Shown here: positions 10,547-19,167 of the stretch, piece by piece
Position numbering within the stretch: the first letter of the stretch is position 1
Layout of the letters: each line of letters begins with the position of its first letter
From: Hydrogenophaga sp. 2FB
Lineage (GTDB): Bacteria; Pseudomonadota; Gammaproteobacteria; Burkholderiales; Burkholderiaceae_C
Length of the DNA stretch: 64,000 nt
Assembly: GCF_005503365.1 (NCBI RefSeq)
Contig: NZ_SCML01000025.1
Coordinates: 29,246-93,245 of the forward strand
Reading direction: 5' to 3'
Notes under the pieces: model-generated
What the model was told of the DNA's origin: nothing
The model's database searches: none
The model's input: the letters and a program-made list of their open reading frames with translations, nothing else
Program-made: the position numbers and the translations under genes

Positions 10547-11347
10547 TCACACGTCGAAGGTCACGGTGAGGCTGGGCAAGGGATCGGAGAAATCCGCCGA
10601 CCAGCGTTCGCCCGGCAGAACGGCCCAGGCGTCGGTCCAGGTGCCGGTGGTGACCACGTCACCTTCGCGCAGGTCGGGCGCGCCTGGGCAGGCGCGCAGC
10701 GTCTGCGCGAAATGCAGCAAGGCGCGCAGCGGGCTGTCGAGCACGTTGCGGCCCTGGCCTTGTTCGAGGGCATCGCCGTTCCTGGACAGCGTCACGCTGG
10801 CGTTGGCCAGCAGCGCATCGAGTGCGCCGCTGTCGCTTGCAAGATCGCGCACGGGTACGCGGCGCCCGATCAGCAAGCGGGCGTGCAGCGCGCCATCGGC
10901 CACCGTGTCGGCGGGCAGAAACTTCCAGTCGGGCAAGTGCGACTGCACGATTTCGAAAGCCGGTGCGACCCAGTCGATGGCGTTGAACAGATCGTCGAGC
11001 GTGGGGTCGGCCACGGGCGTGGTCTTCAGGCCGAACGCCACTTCCGGTTCCAGCCGCGGTTGGCAAGTACGCCCCAGCGAGAGCGTGCCATCGCCATCGC
11101 ACAGCGTGAGCGTGGTGTCCCACACCGTGCCCCAGATCGGCGCGTACACGTTGTAGCGTGGCCAGATCGTGCGGTTGGTGAAGCCGACCTTGAAGCCGCG
11201 GGCTTGCTCGCCGCGCGCGATGCGCAGTTGCCGCACGGCCAGCGCCTGTGCATACGCCGTCTCCATGTCGAAGCCGGCTTGCGCGGTGAGGGGTGCGGGC
11301 CAGAGCCGGCCTTGATCGGTGTGGTCGAGCAGGGTTTGCGGATTCAT
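10547..11347 (-). CDS. 2-keto-4-pentenoate hydratase-family protein (FAH superfamily)
   Basis: Predicted hydratase/decarboxylase of 266 residues, MhpD/TesE-like. These enzymes hydrate 2-hydroxypenta-2,4-dienoate in meta-cleavage pathways. The sequence has RGFKVGFTN, EPEVAFGLK (metal-binding acidic motif), IDWVAPAFEIVQSHL and GDVVTTGTWTDAW near the end, all family-like. Starts at 11347, 11356 or 11359 are possible; none has a clear ribosome site, and I took MNPQTLLDH as the most family-like. No other meta-cleavage gene is adjacent, so the substrate is open. It is divergent from the carboxylesterase gene, which starts 46 bases away. Confidence 0.78.
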   Translation of the reverse strand: MNPQTLLDHTDQGRLWPAPLTAQAGFDMETAYAQALAVRQLRIARGEQARGFKVGFTNRTIWPRYNVYAPIWGTVWDTTLTLCDGDGTLSLGRTCQPRLEPEVAFGLKTTPVADPTLDDLFNAIDWVAPAFEIVQSHLPDWKFLPADTVADGALHARLLIGRRVPVRDLASDSGALDALLANASVTLSRNGDALEQGQGRNVLDSPLRALLHFAQTLRACPGAPDLREGDVVTTGTWTDAWAVLPGERWSADFSDPLPSLTVTFDV

Positions 11348-11393
11348 GCGGGTCATCATAGAGGCGCAGTGCGCTCGCGCTATGCTGGCGCCC

Positions 11394-12101
11394 ATGAACA
11401 AGCCCTTTCTCGAAACCCAAGAACTCGTGAGCGAAGGCAACCCCGCCGCCACGCCCACCGCGTCCATCATCGTGCTGCACGGCCTGGGGGCCGACGGCAA
11501 CGACTTCGTGCCCATCGCGCACGAGATGGATCTGAGTGCGATCGGTCCGGTGCGCTTCGTGTTTCCCAGCGCACCGGTGCGTCCGGTCACGATCAATGGC
11601 GGCTATGCGATGCGCGCCTGGTACGACATCCATCCCCCGAGCAACAACCCCGCGGTGCCGCGCCTCGAAGACGCGGCCGGCCTGCGTGCCTCGCAGGACC
11701 TGGTGCAAGGCCTGATTGACCGCGAGATCACACGCGGTGTGCCGGCGCACCGCATCGTGCTCATGGGGTTCTCGCAAGGCTGCGCCATGACGCTCATGAC
11801 GGGCCTGCGCGCACCGCAGCGCCTGGCGGGCCTGGTGGGGCTCTCGGGCTACCTGCCCATCGCCGAGACCACTGCCGCCGAGCGCGGTGAGGCCAACCGC
11901 GATACGCCGATTTTTCTCGCGCACGGCGAAGACGATCCCATGGTCACCATCGACCGCGCCACGGCCTCGCGCGATGCGTTGGCGGCCATGGGCTATGCGG
12001 TGGAATGGCATGCGTACCCGATGGAGCACACCGTGTGCGGCGAAGAGGTGGAAGACCTCAACGCGTGGCTGTTGAAGGTGCTGGGCGCAAGCGCGGCCTG
12101 A
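11394..12101 (+). CDS. Carboxylesterase/phospholipase (alpha/beta hydrolase)
   Basis: Serine hydrolase of 235 residues in the phospholipase/carboxylesterase family (PF02230 type). The oxyanion motif LHGLGADGND is near residue 30, the nucleophile elbow GFSQGCA near 125, the catalytic aspartate in HGEDDPMV, and the histidine in PMEHTV. The length and motif order match bacterial EstB-type esterases. ATG 11394 aligns with the family start; in-frame starts upstream lie inside the divergent promoter. It is probably cytosolic, as no signal peptide is seen. The natural substrate is unknown. Confidence 0.9.
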   Translation: MNKPFLETQELVSEGNPAATPTASIIVLHGLGADGNDFVPIAHEMDLSAIGPVRFVFPSAPVRPVTINGGYAMRAWYDIHPPSNNPAVPRLEDAAGLRASQDLVQGLIDREITRGVPAHRIVLMGFSQGCAMTLMTGLRAPQRLAGLVGLSGYLPIAETTAAERGEANRDTPIFLAHGEDDPMVTIDRATASRDALAAMGYAVEWHAYPMEHTVCGEEVEDLNAWLLKVLGASAA

Positions 12102-12238
12102 GATGGGTATCAGTTTCCCGCATTCGCCAATGTGAACATCTGATTTGACGGTGTTGTGAGCGCGCCGATAAGCTGCCGGAACGGTTGGGCAAGGACATTG
12201 CGAACCGATTTCAGCCACACATCAGCACGAGGCCGTTC

Positions 12239-13219
12239 ATGCATCTCAAACTCATCCGCCTGATGGTCCTGGGGGCCATCGGTGTCTTCGGTTTTTTTAC
12301 CGCGGTCCAGGCCGCGGAATTCCCCGATCGACCCATCACGATCATCGTGCCTTATGCGAATGGCGGGCAGGGCGACATCATCGCCCGCGCCATTGCAGAC
12401 AACCTCCCGGCCCGCATCGGGCAGCCCGTGATTGTGGTGAACCGGCCCGGTGCCAATGGTGTGATCGGCACCCAGGCGGTCGCGCAAGCCAGGCCAGACG
12501 GGTACACCATCGGCGTGGTGGTGGCATCGCATGCGGTGTCGCCTGCCTTCAATGCCACGCTGCCGTTTGATTCGGTCCATGATTTCGTGCCGATCACGAC
12601 CGCCGCGCTGACGGAGATGGTGGTGGTGGGATCACCGACCATGGAACCTCGGAATCTGAAGGAATTCATTGCGCTGGCGAAGAGCAAGCCAGGCGAGCTG
12701 GTCTACAAGTCGGCCGGCCCGGGCAGCAATTCGCACCTGTTCAGCGAGTGGCTGCAGGATGCCACCGGGATCCGCCTCATTCACGCGCCCTACAAAGGCA
12801 GTGGCGACTCTTCGCGCGATCTCGTGGCGGGCGTGATCCACTTGGGCTTTGACACGTTGCCGGGCGTCAAAGGCTATATCGTCAACAAGCAGATGAAGCT
12901 CCTGGCGGTCGGCGGACCCAAGCGGTCTCCCACGTTCCCCGATGTGCCCACCGTGGCCGAATACGCGGGGATCCCGGATTTCCAGGCGAACACCTGGAGC
13001 ATGGTGCTGGCGCCGAAGGGCACGCCCGACGAGGTGGTGAACCGGTTGAACCGCGACATCATCGCGGTGTTCCAGATGCCTGCGGTGCGCCAACGGCTGG
13101 AAAACACCGGCGCGCAGATCGTGGGCAACACACCCGCGCAGGCCCGGGAGATGCTGGCAGCGCAAGTGAAGTTCTACGGCGACCTTGTGAAGAGGTTGGG
13201 CCTCAAAGTCACCAACTGA
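12239..13219 (+). CDS. Bug-family (TTT) periplasmic substrate-binding protein
   Basis: Solute receptor of 326 residues. It has a signal peptide (about residues 1-26, ending VQAAEF), then FPDRPITIIVPYANGGQGD, NRPGANGVIGTQAV and the family's RPDGYTIG. ATG 12239 is favoured over an upstream in-frame start because the signal peptide begins there. A possible promoter with TTGACG (12145) and GATAAG (12167) lies upstream. A LysR gene follows after 30 bases in the same direction, a common Bug-regulator pairing. No membrane components accompany it. Confidence 0.92.
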   Translation: MHLKLIRLMVLGAIGVFGFFTAVQAAEFPDRPITIIVPYANGGQGDIIARAIADNLPARIGQPVIVVNRPGANGVIGTQAVAQARPDGYTIGVVVASHAVSPAFNATLPFDSVHDFVPITTAALTEMVVVGSPTMEPRNLKEFIALAKSKPGELVYKSAGPGSNSHLFSEWLQDATGIRLIHAPYKGSGDSSRDLVAGVIHLGFDTLPGVKGYIVNKQMKLLAVGGPKRSPTFPDVPTVAEYAGIPDFQANTWSMVLAPKGTPDEVVNRLNRDIIAVFQMPAVRQRLENTGAQIVGNTPAQAREMLAAQVKFYGDLVKRLGLKVTN

Positions 13220-13249
13220 CCACCATCCGTTGTTCGGATCGCATTCGGC

Positions 13250-14173
13250 ATGATCAAAACGACCCGCCCGCTCAATGCCAAGCAGCTCGAGGCATTTCGT
13301 GCCGTCATGCTCACCGGGAGCATGACGGGCGCCGGGCGGTTCCTGTCGGTGTCGCAGCCCGCGATCACGCGGTTGATCCGCGATCTGGAAGAGGACTTGA
13401 AGCTCCAGCTCTTCGTTCGCGACAGCGGGCATATTGCGCCGACGCAGGAAGCGCGTGCGCTTTACAAGGAGGTCGAGCGCCACTACGCGGGCACGGAGCG
13501 CATCCGCGAAGCGGCCTTTGCGATCCGCGAGTTCAAGAGCGCCCGACTGAAGATCGCGGCGAACCTCTCGCTCACCCTGGCGTGTTTGCCCAGGGCCATC
13601 GCACGGTTCGAGAAGAGTTTTCCGACGTCGATGGTGAGCGTTCAAAGCGGCGTCTCCGCCGAAATCATCGACCTGGTGTCCAGCGGCAGCGTGGACATCG
13701 GTTTTGCGGCCATCCACCCCGGCCGCCGCGACGTGGGCTCGGCGCCGCTGGCCGCCTCGCAATGGCTGTGCATGCTGCCCAAAGGCCACGCCCTGGAAGC
13801 GCGCGCGGAGATCACGCCGTCGGATCTGGACGGCGTCGATTTCATTGCGGTGGGTCCCAGCTCGATGTCCCGCTACGAGATGGTGGGTATGAAAGGTTCG
13901 CCCAACATCACACCGCGCATTCGGCTGGAAACGCAGTACTCGGTGTCGGCCGCCACCTTTGTTCGGCAAGGGCTGGGCATTGCGATGGTGGACCCCCTGG
14001 CCGCTTCATTGAGCGACAAGGACAGCGTGTCGCTCAGACGCTTTTCGCCCACGGTGCCTTATGTGCTCTCGGTGGTGTACCCCGCATCCGCACGACCGAA
14101 CAAGTTGCTTGACGAGCTCATCGATTCGGTCCGAACGGTCTACGAGGAAACCATCCAGGGGCTTCCGGTTTAA
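13250..14173 (+). CDS. LysR-family transcriptional regulator
   Basis: DNA-binding regulator of 307 residues. The winged helix-turn-helix is at about residues 8-65 (LNAKQLEAFRAVMLTGSMTGAGRFLSVSQPAITRLIRDLEEDL), followed by a co-inducer-binding domain. It lies between the Bug receptor (30 bases upstream) and the DUF3830-like gene (20 bases downstream), all on the + strand. The three may form one transcript whose product senses the ligand handled by the receptor. This is inferred from arrangement. Confidence 0.92.
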   Translation: MIKTTRPLNAKQLEAFRAVMLTGSMTGAGRFLSVSQPAITRLIRDLEEDLKLQLFVRDSGHIAPTQEARALYKEVERHYAGTERIREAAFAIREFKSARLKIAANLSLTLACLPRAIARFEKSFPTSMVSVQSGVSAEIIDLVSSGSVDIGFAAIHPGRRDVGSAPLAASQWLCMLPKGHALEARAEITPSDLDGVDFIAVGPSSMSRYEMVGMKGSPNITPRIRLETQYSVSAATFVRQGLGIAMVDPLAASLSDKDSVSLRRFSPTVPYVLSVVYPASARPNKLLDELIDSVRTVYEETIQGLPV

Positions 14174-14193
14174 ACACAAGAAAGATTGAAAAA

Positions 14194-15132
14194 TTGAGTT
14201 ATCCGAATCTGCTTGAAGAACTTCAGCACGAAACCCGACGCATTGCGCGCGAGGAACCCGAGGGCTACCGAAAGCTGCGAACCGGCCAACTGGACAATCG
14301 CCCCGGTTGCGAAGGCGTCTACTACGGCGCACTCGATATTGCGCACGGCATGCTGCGCGACTTCGCGATGTACACCGTCTACCCCACGTTGGCGCTGCAC
14401 CGGGAGCAGAACAACGTCGCGATGTCGCGCGCGGTGGCGAACCAGATGTTCCCGACCGTCCTGAATTACCTGGGCTACAGCGGATTTCCGGAACTCAAAC
14501 GCCTGGGGCACCGGTTTCTTGAAACGTCCGGAGACTGTGATCTGGAGCAGTTCGATCACATCCTGGTGGCCTTTCTCCGGTACGTGAACACCCTTTACGC
14601 CTGGGCCTACCACTGGTTTCCCTGGAATGTGGGCGATGCCATGCGCTACCCGGGCGGCGACGGGCACAAGGAGCCGCTGGCCGCCGAGATCATCGACACG
14701 CTCGAACCCACCGACACCCTGATTCGACTTCGGTGGGAGCCGCTGGGCATCGAGGTGCGTGCATTCCTGTGTGTCGATCGCAACCCCGAACTCTGCCGCG
14801 ACTTGCTGGACGCCTTGCCCTTCACCTGTCTCCAGTCGCACCCGATGGTGTCGGGTGAATCCATCTTTGCCTGGACGCCACTGACGTCGACGGCCGCCAC
14901 GCCCTTCAAGGAAGAAATTCGCACCGCCCCTGTCGGTCGCTTGCGGTTCAGCCAGCGAACCGGTCAGAAGCTCACGGTGCAATACGGCGTGACGAGTGAG
15001 GACATCATGGCGCCGGTGTTGGGATCGGTGCTCCAGAGCGACCGGCATCTGCTGCGCGCCGTGGGGTCTGCCGTCTGGACGTCGACCTATGAAACCAAAG
15101 AGGCCATCTGGTTGACCGTGGAACGCTGTTAG
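14194..15132 (+). CDS. Unknown protein with C-terminal DUF3830/cyclophilin-like domain
   Basis: Protein of 312 residues that I do not recognise as a whole. A TTG start at 14194 is used; there is no ATG near the beginning, and AAGAAAGA precedes it. The first half is aromatic-rich, with YLGYSGFPELKRLGHRFLE and YAWAYHWFPWNVGDAMRYPGG. The second half, from about residue 180, resembles the DUF3830 cyclophilin-like fold: VRAFLCVDRNPELCRDLLDALPF, HPMVSGESIF, a later VQYG, and a closing beta stretch. DUF3830 proteins often accompany Bug receptors and amide/cyclic-amide catabolism. The two-domain form may be a fusion. The reaction is unknown. Confidence 0.6.
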   Translation: MSYPNLLEELQHETRRIAREEPEGYRKLRTGQLDNRPGCEGVYYGALDIAHGMLRDFAMYTVYPTLALHREQNNVAMSRAVANQMFPTVLNYLGYSGFPELKRLGHRFLETSGDCDLEQFDHILVAFLRYVNTLYAWAYHWFPWNVGDAMRYPGGDGHKEPLAAEIIDTLEPTDTLIRLRWEPLGIEVRAFLCVDRNPELCRDLLDALPFTCLQSHPMVSGESIFAWTPLTSTAATPFKEEIRTAPVGRLRFSQRTGQKLTVQYGVTSEDIMAPVLGSVLQSDRHLLRAVGSAVWTSTYETKEAIWLTVERC

Positions 15133-15165
15133 GGCGCGAACCTGTGGTGGTGACCCTCCGGCGCG

Positions 15166-16125
15166 TCAAGGCGCACCGGTGGGGAACCGGCCCTGTGGCA
15201 GCCAGGCGCGCACCAGCGCCACCGCTTCACGGCCATACAGGATCAAGGCCAGCGCGAGCAGGATCAGCGGCATGGCCACGAACACCCAGCCGGTGAGGGT
15301 TTCGCCGGCAAGCCACACGCCGACGCACAGCGCCACCAACGGGTTCACGAACGAATAGCTGCCCGCCAGCGCTGCCGAGGTGTTCTTCAACAGCCACAGG
15401 TAGGCATTGAGCGTGACCATGGTGCCCATGACCACCAGATAGAGCCAGGCCAGCCACGATGCGGCCGTGACCTCGCGCCACGCCACCGTGCGCGCACTGG
15501 GTTCCCACAGCCCGGCCACGACCAACCCGAGCAATCCGCCCAACAACCACTGCGCGCCCGAGGCCATGGCCGGCGCGGGCAGGGCGAGGCGGCGCGAGGC
15601 GTACGAGCCCAGGCTCCACGCCAGCGGTGCGCCGAACGCGCACAGGGTGCCCAGCAGCGTGGTCGAAAAATCCCCTTCCAGTGCCAGCACCAGCGCACCC
15701 GCCGCGCCCAGCGCCAGACCGATCCAGCTCGTCACCGGCACGCGCTCGCCGCCCCAGCGCGTCCACAGCGCGAGCCACATCGGCATGGTGGTGACCACCG
15801 TCGCCATCAGGCCCGAACCGATGCCGGCCTTCTGCGCCAGCACGATCAGCGCCATGGCCGCGAAGGCCATCAGGCCGCCGATGAGCGCGCTCGCACGCCC
15901 CTGCGCCGCCGTGGGCCAGGCCTGGCCTTGCCAGCGTGCGATGGCCAGCATGAGCACGCCCGCGAACACGAAACGCGCGCCGTTCATGAGCACGGGCGGC
16001 AGCGACTGCATGGCCACGTCCAGCGCGAAATAGGTCGTGCCCCAGACCAGGTACACGATCAACAGCGCCGCGCCCAAGCGCAAGCTATGGCGGTCGATCG
16101 ACTTCGGGTTGAAAATGGACGGCAT
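15166..16125 (-). CDS. EamA/DMT-family exporter
   Basis: Inner-membrane transporter of 319 residues with ten predicted helices in two EamA repeats, starting with LLIVYLVWGTTYFALDVAMQ (YedA/RhaT-like drug/metabolite exporter). GAAGGACTGAAT precedes ATG 16125. It is divergent from an Lrp/AsnC regulator across 70 bases that contain a perfect palindrome. That is the classic layout for amino-acid or metabolite exporters controlled by an Lrp-type sensor. The exported compound is not known. Confidence 0.9.
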   Translation of the reverse strand: MPSIFNPKSIDRHSLRLGAALLIVYLVWGTTYFALDVAMQSLPPVLMNGARFVFAGVLMLAIARWQGQAWPTAAQGRASALIGGLMAFAAMALIVLAQKAGIGSGLMATVVTTMPMWLALWTRWGGERVPVTSWIGLALGAAGALVLALEGDFSTTLLGTLCAFGAPLAWSLGSYASRRLALPAPAMASGAQWLLGGLLGLVVAGLWEPSARTVAWREVTAASWLAWLYLVVMGTMVTLNAYLWLLKNTSAALAGSYSFVNPLVALCVGVWLAGETLTGWVFVAMPLILLALALILYGREAVALVRAWLPQGRFPTGAP

Positions 16126-16172
16126 ATTCAGTCCTTCGTCGGAAATTTTCCGGAAATGGGAAGGGGATCTGA

Positions 16173-16186
16173 ATTTTGATCAAAAT
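16173..16186. promoter_or_regulatory. Candidate Lrp/AsnC operator
   Basis: A perfect 14-bp palindrome, ATTTTGATCAAAAT, lies 10 bases upstream of the Lrp gene. A second, TTTCCGGAAA, is at 16147-16156 on the exporter side. Both are in the 70-base gap between the divergent EamA exporter and the regulator. Lrp-family sites are usually AT-rich palindromes, so autoregulation is likely but unproven. Confidence 0.55.
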
Positions 16187-16195
16187 CGAGGCTGT

Positions 16196-16666
16196 ATGCA
16201 AGCAAATATCCAGCTAGACGACGTGGACGCCGGAATTCTTACGGCATTGAGCGGCGACAGCCGGCGTTCGTACGCCGACGTGGCCGCCGAGGTGGGGCTG
16301 TCCACGGCAGCCGTGCACGAGCGGGTGAAGAAGATGGTCGAGCGCGGGGTGATCGAGCGTTTCTCCTTGCGCGTCGACCCGGACCGTGTGGGCCTGCGCT
16401 TCACGGCCTTCGTGGCGATCCGCAACGACGGCGGCGCGCACTGCCGCGACGTGGCGCCGCGCCTGAGCGAGCTGCCCGAGGTGCTCGAGCTGCACAGCGT
16501 GGCGGGCGAATACGACTTCCTCGCCAAGGTGCGCACCACGCATGCGCGCGCGCTTGAAGAGGTGCTCTACAAGATCAAGGCCATTCCCGGCGTGGCGCGC
16601 ACCACCAGCACGGTGGTGCTCAACACCGAGTTCGAAGACCGGCCGCTGCAGTTGCCGAAGGAGTGA
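16196..16666 (+). CDS. Lrp/AsnC-family transcriptional regulator
   Basis: Leucine-responsive-type regulator of 156 residues. The N-terminal HTH reads LDDVDAGILTALSGDSRRSY, ADVAAEVGLSTAAVHERVKKM (about residues 6-55). A RAM effector-binding domain follows (VLELHSVAGEYDFLAKV, PGVARTTSTVVL). ATG 16196 starts just before the HTH; longer in-frame readings run through the operator. It is divergent from the EamA exporter, and its stop is one base from the convergent deaminase stop. Confidence 0.92.
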   Translation: MQANIQLDDVDAGILTALSGDSRRSYADVAAEVGLSTAAVHERVKKMVERGVIERFSLRVDPDRVGLRFTAFVAIRNDGGAHCRDVAPRLSELPEVLELHSVAGEYDFLAKVRTTHARALEEVLYKIKAIPGVARTTSTVVLNTEFEDRPLQLPKE

Positions 16667-16667
16667 C

Positions 16668-18119
16668 TTAGCGCGGGGTGGTGGCGAGCTGCACCGCCAG
16701 GCGGTTGTGCCGCTCCACGATCGGTCCCAGGTCCACGCTGGTGAGCTGGCCTTCGCGCACCACCACCTGGCCATTGACCACCGTGTAGGCCGCTTGCGGG
16801 CTTGCACACAGCAACAGGCTGCCCACCGGGTCGTGCACCGCGCCACCCGCAAAGCCCAGGGTGCGCAGATCGAACAGCGCGAAGTCGGCGCACATGCCGA
16901 CGGCGAGATGGCCGATGTCCTTGCGCCCCAATACCTCGGCGCCGCCGCGCGTGGCCATGTGCAGCGCGTCGCGCGCGGTCATTTCGGCCGGACCGAGGTC
17001 GCAACCGAAGAAGGTCTTGCCGCCACGCTCTTCGGGCGCTTGCAGGGCCCGGCCCACGCGTGCGAGCAAGAGCGCCTGTCGCGCTTCGTTGACCATGTGC
17101 GCGCCGTCGTTGCTGGCGCTGCCGTCCACGCCCAGGCCCACGGGCACACCGGCGTCGAGCATGCGGCGCACCGGTGCGATGCCCGAGGCCAGGCGCATGT
17201 TGCTGCAGGGGCAATGGGCCACGCCGGTGCGGCTGGCGGCGAAGAGGGAGATGCCTTCGTCGTCGAGCTTCACGCAGTGCGCGTGCCACACGTCGTCACC
17301 GAGCCAGCCGAGTTCCTGCGCGTACTGCGCGGGCGTCTTGTTGAACTTCTCGCGGCTGTAGGCGATGTCGTGGTCGTTCTCCGCCAGGTGGGTGTGCAGG
17401 CGCACGCCTTGCCCCTTGAACGAGCGGGCGAGCGCCGCGCTTTCCTTCATGAGCGCGGGGCTGACCGAGAACGGCGAACAGGGTGCGAGCGCCACCTGCA
17501 GCATCGCGCCGTGTTGGGCGCCGTGCCAGGTCTCGATCAGGCGCTGGCTGTCTTTGAGGATCGCCTCCTCGCGCTCCACCACCGCATCGGGCGGCAGGCC
17601 ACCGGCGCTCGCGCCCACGCTCATGCTGCCGCGCGTGGCCATGAAGCGCATGCCGATCTGCTGCGCGGCTTCGATGCTGTCTTCCAGGCGCACGCCGTTG
17701 GGGTAGATGTAGAGATGGTCGCTGGTGGTGGTGCAGCCACTGAGCAGCAATTCGGCCATGGCGACCTGCGTGGACACACGCACCATCTCGGGCGTGAGGC
17801 CGGACCAGATCGGGTACAGGCCGCGCAGCCACGAGAACAGCTCGGCGTTCTGCACGCTCGGGATCGCGCGCGTGAGGCTCTGGTACATGTGGTGGTGCGT
17901 GTTCACCAGGCCTGGCGTGACGAGATGGCCGCTGGCTTCGATCACCTCGCTGGCCTCATCGTGCAGCGCCGGTGGCAGCTCGGCGGCGGGACCGATCCAC
18001 TCGATGACGTTGCCGCGCACGAAGAGGCTCGCATCGGCCAGCTCGGTGCCACTGGCCAGATCGGCATCGTTGAAGGTCGCGATGCAGGTGGCGTTCTGGA
18101 TGAGCAGGGAGCGTGTCAT
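16668..18119 (-). CDS. 8-oxoguanine deaminase (amidohydrolase)
   Basis: Cytosolic metal-dependent deaminase of 483 residues, expected to convert 8-oxoguanine to urate. The metal ligands are visible: VNTHHHMYQ (near residue 75), HTHLAEND (near 245), AHCPCSNMRLASG and DGSASNDGAHMVNEARQA. This motif set and length match the 8-oxoguanine deaminase branch of the atrazine-chlorohydrolase-like amidohydrolases. It is translationally coupled (ATGA overlap) to the LysR gene before it and lies beside gcl-hyi-glxR. That fits purine breakdown through allantoin and glyoxylate. Confidence 0.88.
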   Translation of the reverse strand: MTRSLLIQNATCIATFNDADLASGTELADASLFVRGNVIEWIGPAAELPPALHDEASEVIEASGHLVTPGLVNTHHHMYQSLTRAIPSVQNAELFSWLRGLYPIWSGLTPEMVRVSTQVAMAELLLSGCTTTSDHLYIYPNGVRLEDSIEAAQQIGMRFMATRGSMSVGASAGGLPPDAVVEREEAILKDSQRLIETWHGAQHGAMLQVALAPCSPFSVSPALMKESAALARSFKGQGVRLHTHLAENDHDIAYSREKFNKTPAQYAQELGWLGDDVWHAHCVKLDDEGISLFAASRTGVAHCPCSNMRLASGIAPVRRMLDAGVPVGLGVDGSASNDGAHMVNEARQALLLARVGRALQAPEERGGKTFFGCDLGPAEMTARDALHMATRGGAEVLGRKDIGHLAVGMCADFALFDLRTLGFAGGAVHDPVGSLLLCASPQAAYTVVNGQVVVREGQLTSVDLGPIVERHNRLAVQLATTPR

Positions 18120-19030
18120 GGCGTTTCCTTCAGCCAGTAGCCCGGCCTTGCGTAGATCTTTTTCAAATGGTCGATGAAGAAGCGCACCTTCGCGGGCAGA
18201 TGCCGCTGCTGCGGGTACACCGCCAGGATGTCGTAGGCGGGCAGGGCGAAGTCGTCGAGCACGGTCACCAGTTCACCGCGCAGCAACTGCGCCTGGATCT
18301 CCCAGGTGGATCGCCAGCCCAGGCCCAGGCCTTCGCTGGCCCAGCGCTGCAGCAGTTCGCCGTCGTTGCAGTCCAGGTTGCCGTCCACCCGCACCGTCAC
18401 GGTCTTGCCGTCCTGCAGGAAGTACCAGCCGCGCTGTTGCCCGCCTTGCAGGTTGAATGCCAGGCAGTTGTGGTCCTTGAGGTCGTCGAGCGTTTTCGGC
18501 GTGCCATGTTTGCGGAAGTAGGCCGGCGTGCCGCAGACCACGCGCTGGTTGGTGGCGAGCTTGATGGCGACGAAGTTGGGGTCGATCGCGCCGCCGATGC
18601 GCAGGCCGACGTCGTAGCCCTCGCGCACCAGGTCGACCACGCGGTCGGTGAGGTTGAACGAAATCTTCACCTCGGGGTTGGCCTTGAGAAACGCGCTGGC
18701 GTGCGGCGCCACGTGCAAGCGCCCGAAGGCCGCCGGCGCCGACACCACCAGGTGGCCGCTGGCGCGGTGCTTCTGCGACGACACCGCCGCCTCGGCCTGC
18801 GACCACTGCGCCAGCAGCACGCGGCACTCGTCGAGAAAGCCCGCGCCTTGCTCGGTGAGCGCGAGCCGGCGCGTGGAGCGGTGGATGAGCTGCGTGCCGA
18901 GGCGACGTTCCAGCGCGTCGATGCGCCGACCCATCATCACCGGGGTGATGCCCTCGTGCAGCGCGGCCGCGGCCAGGCTGCCGTGCTCCATCACCATCAC
19001 GAAGGCCTCGATTTCCTTGAAGCGGTCCAT
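18116..19030 (-). CDS. LysR-family regulator of the glyoxylate module
   Basis: LysR regulator of 304 residues. The HTH is at about residues 1-60 ([42 protein letters not shown]), followed by a typical effector domain beginning [20 protein letters not shown]. It is divergent from gcl by 137 bases and overlaps the deaminase gene by four bases. It probably activates gcl-hyi-glxR and may govern the deaminase too. The inducer is likely glyoxylate or a purine catabolite, by context only. Confidence 0.9.
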   Translation of the reverse strand: MDRFKEIEAFVMVMEHGSLAAAALHEGITPVMMGRRIDALERRLGTQLIHRSTRRLALTEQGAGFLDECRVLLAQWSQAEAAVSSQKHRASGHLVVSAPAAFGRLHVAPHASAFLKANPEVKISFNLTDRVVDLVREGYDVGLRIGGAIDPNFVAIKLATNQRVVCGTPAYFRKHGTPKTLDDLKDHNCLAFNLQGGQQRGWYFLQDGKTVTVRVDGNLDCNDGELLQRWASEGLGLGWRSTWEIQAQLLRGELVTVLDDFALPAYDILAVYPQQRHLPAKVRFFIDHLKKIYARPGYWLKETP

Positions 19031-19167
19031 GGGTGCATGTTAACGCTGGAGCGCCGCCGATTCCATACCCAAAGTATCGAATCAACGTACCGCCATGGGC
19101 ATTCTCAAGAGCATGGGTTCTCCCTAGCATGGGAGCCAGTCCATCAACCTCGGTAAGGAATCGCATC

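Noticed and set aside
10659..12218. - strand open frame over the esterase and hydratase genes
   Set aside because: It covers two genes with clear catalytic motifs in other frames; no motif of its own.
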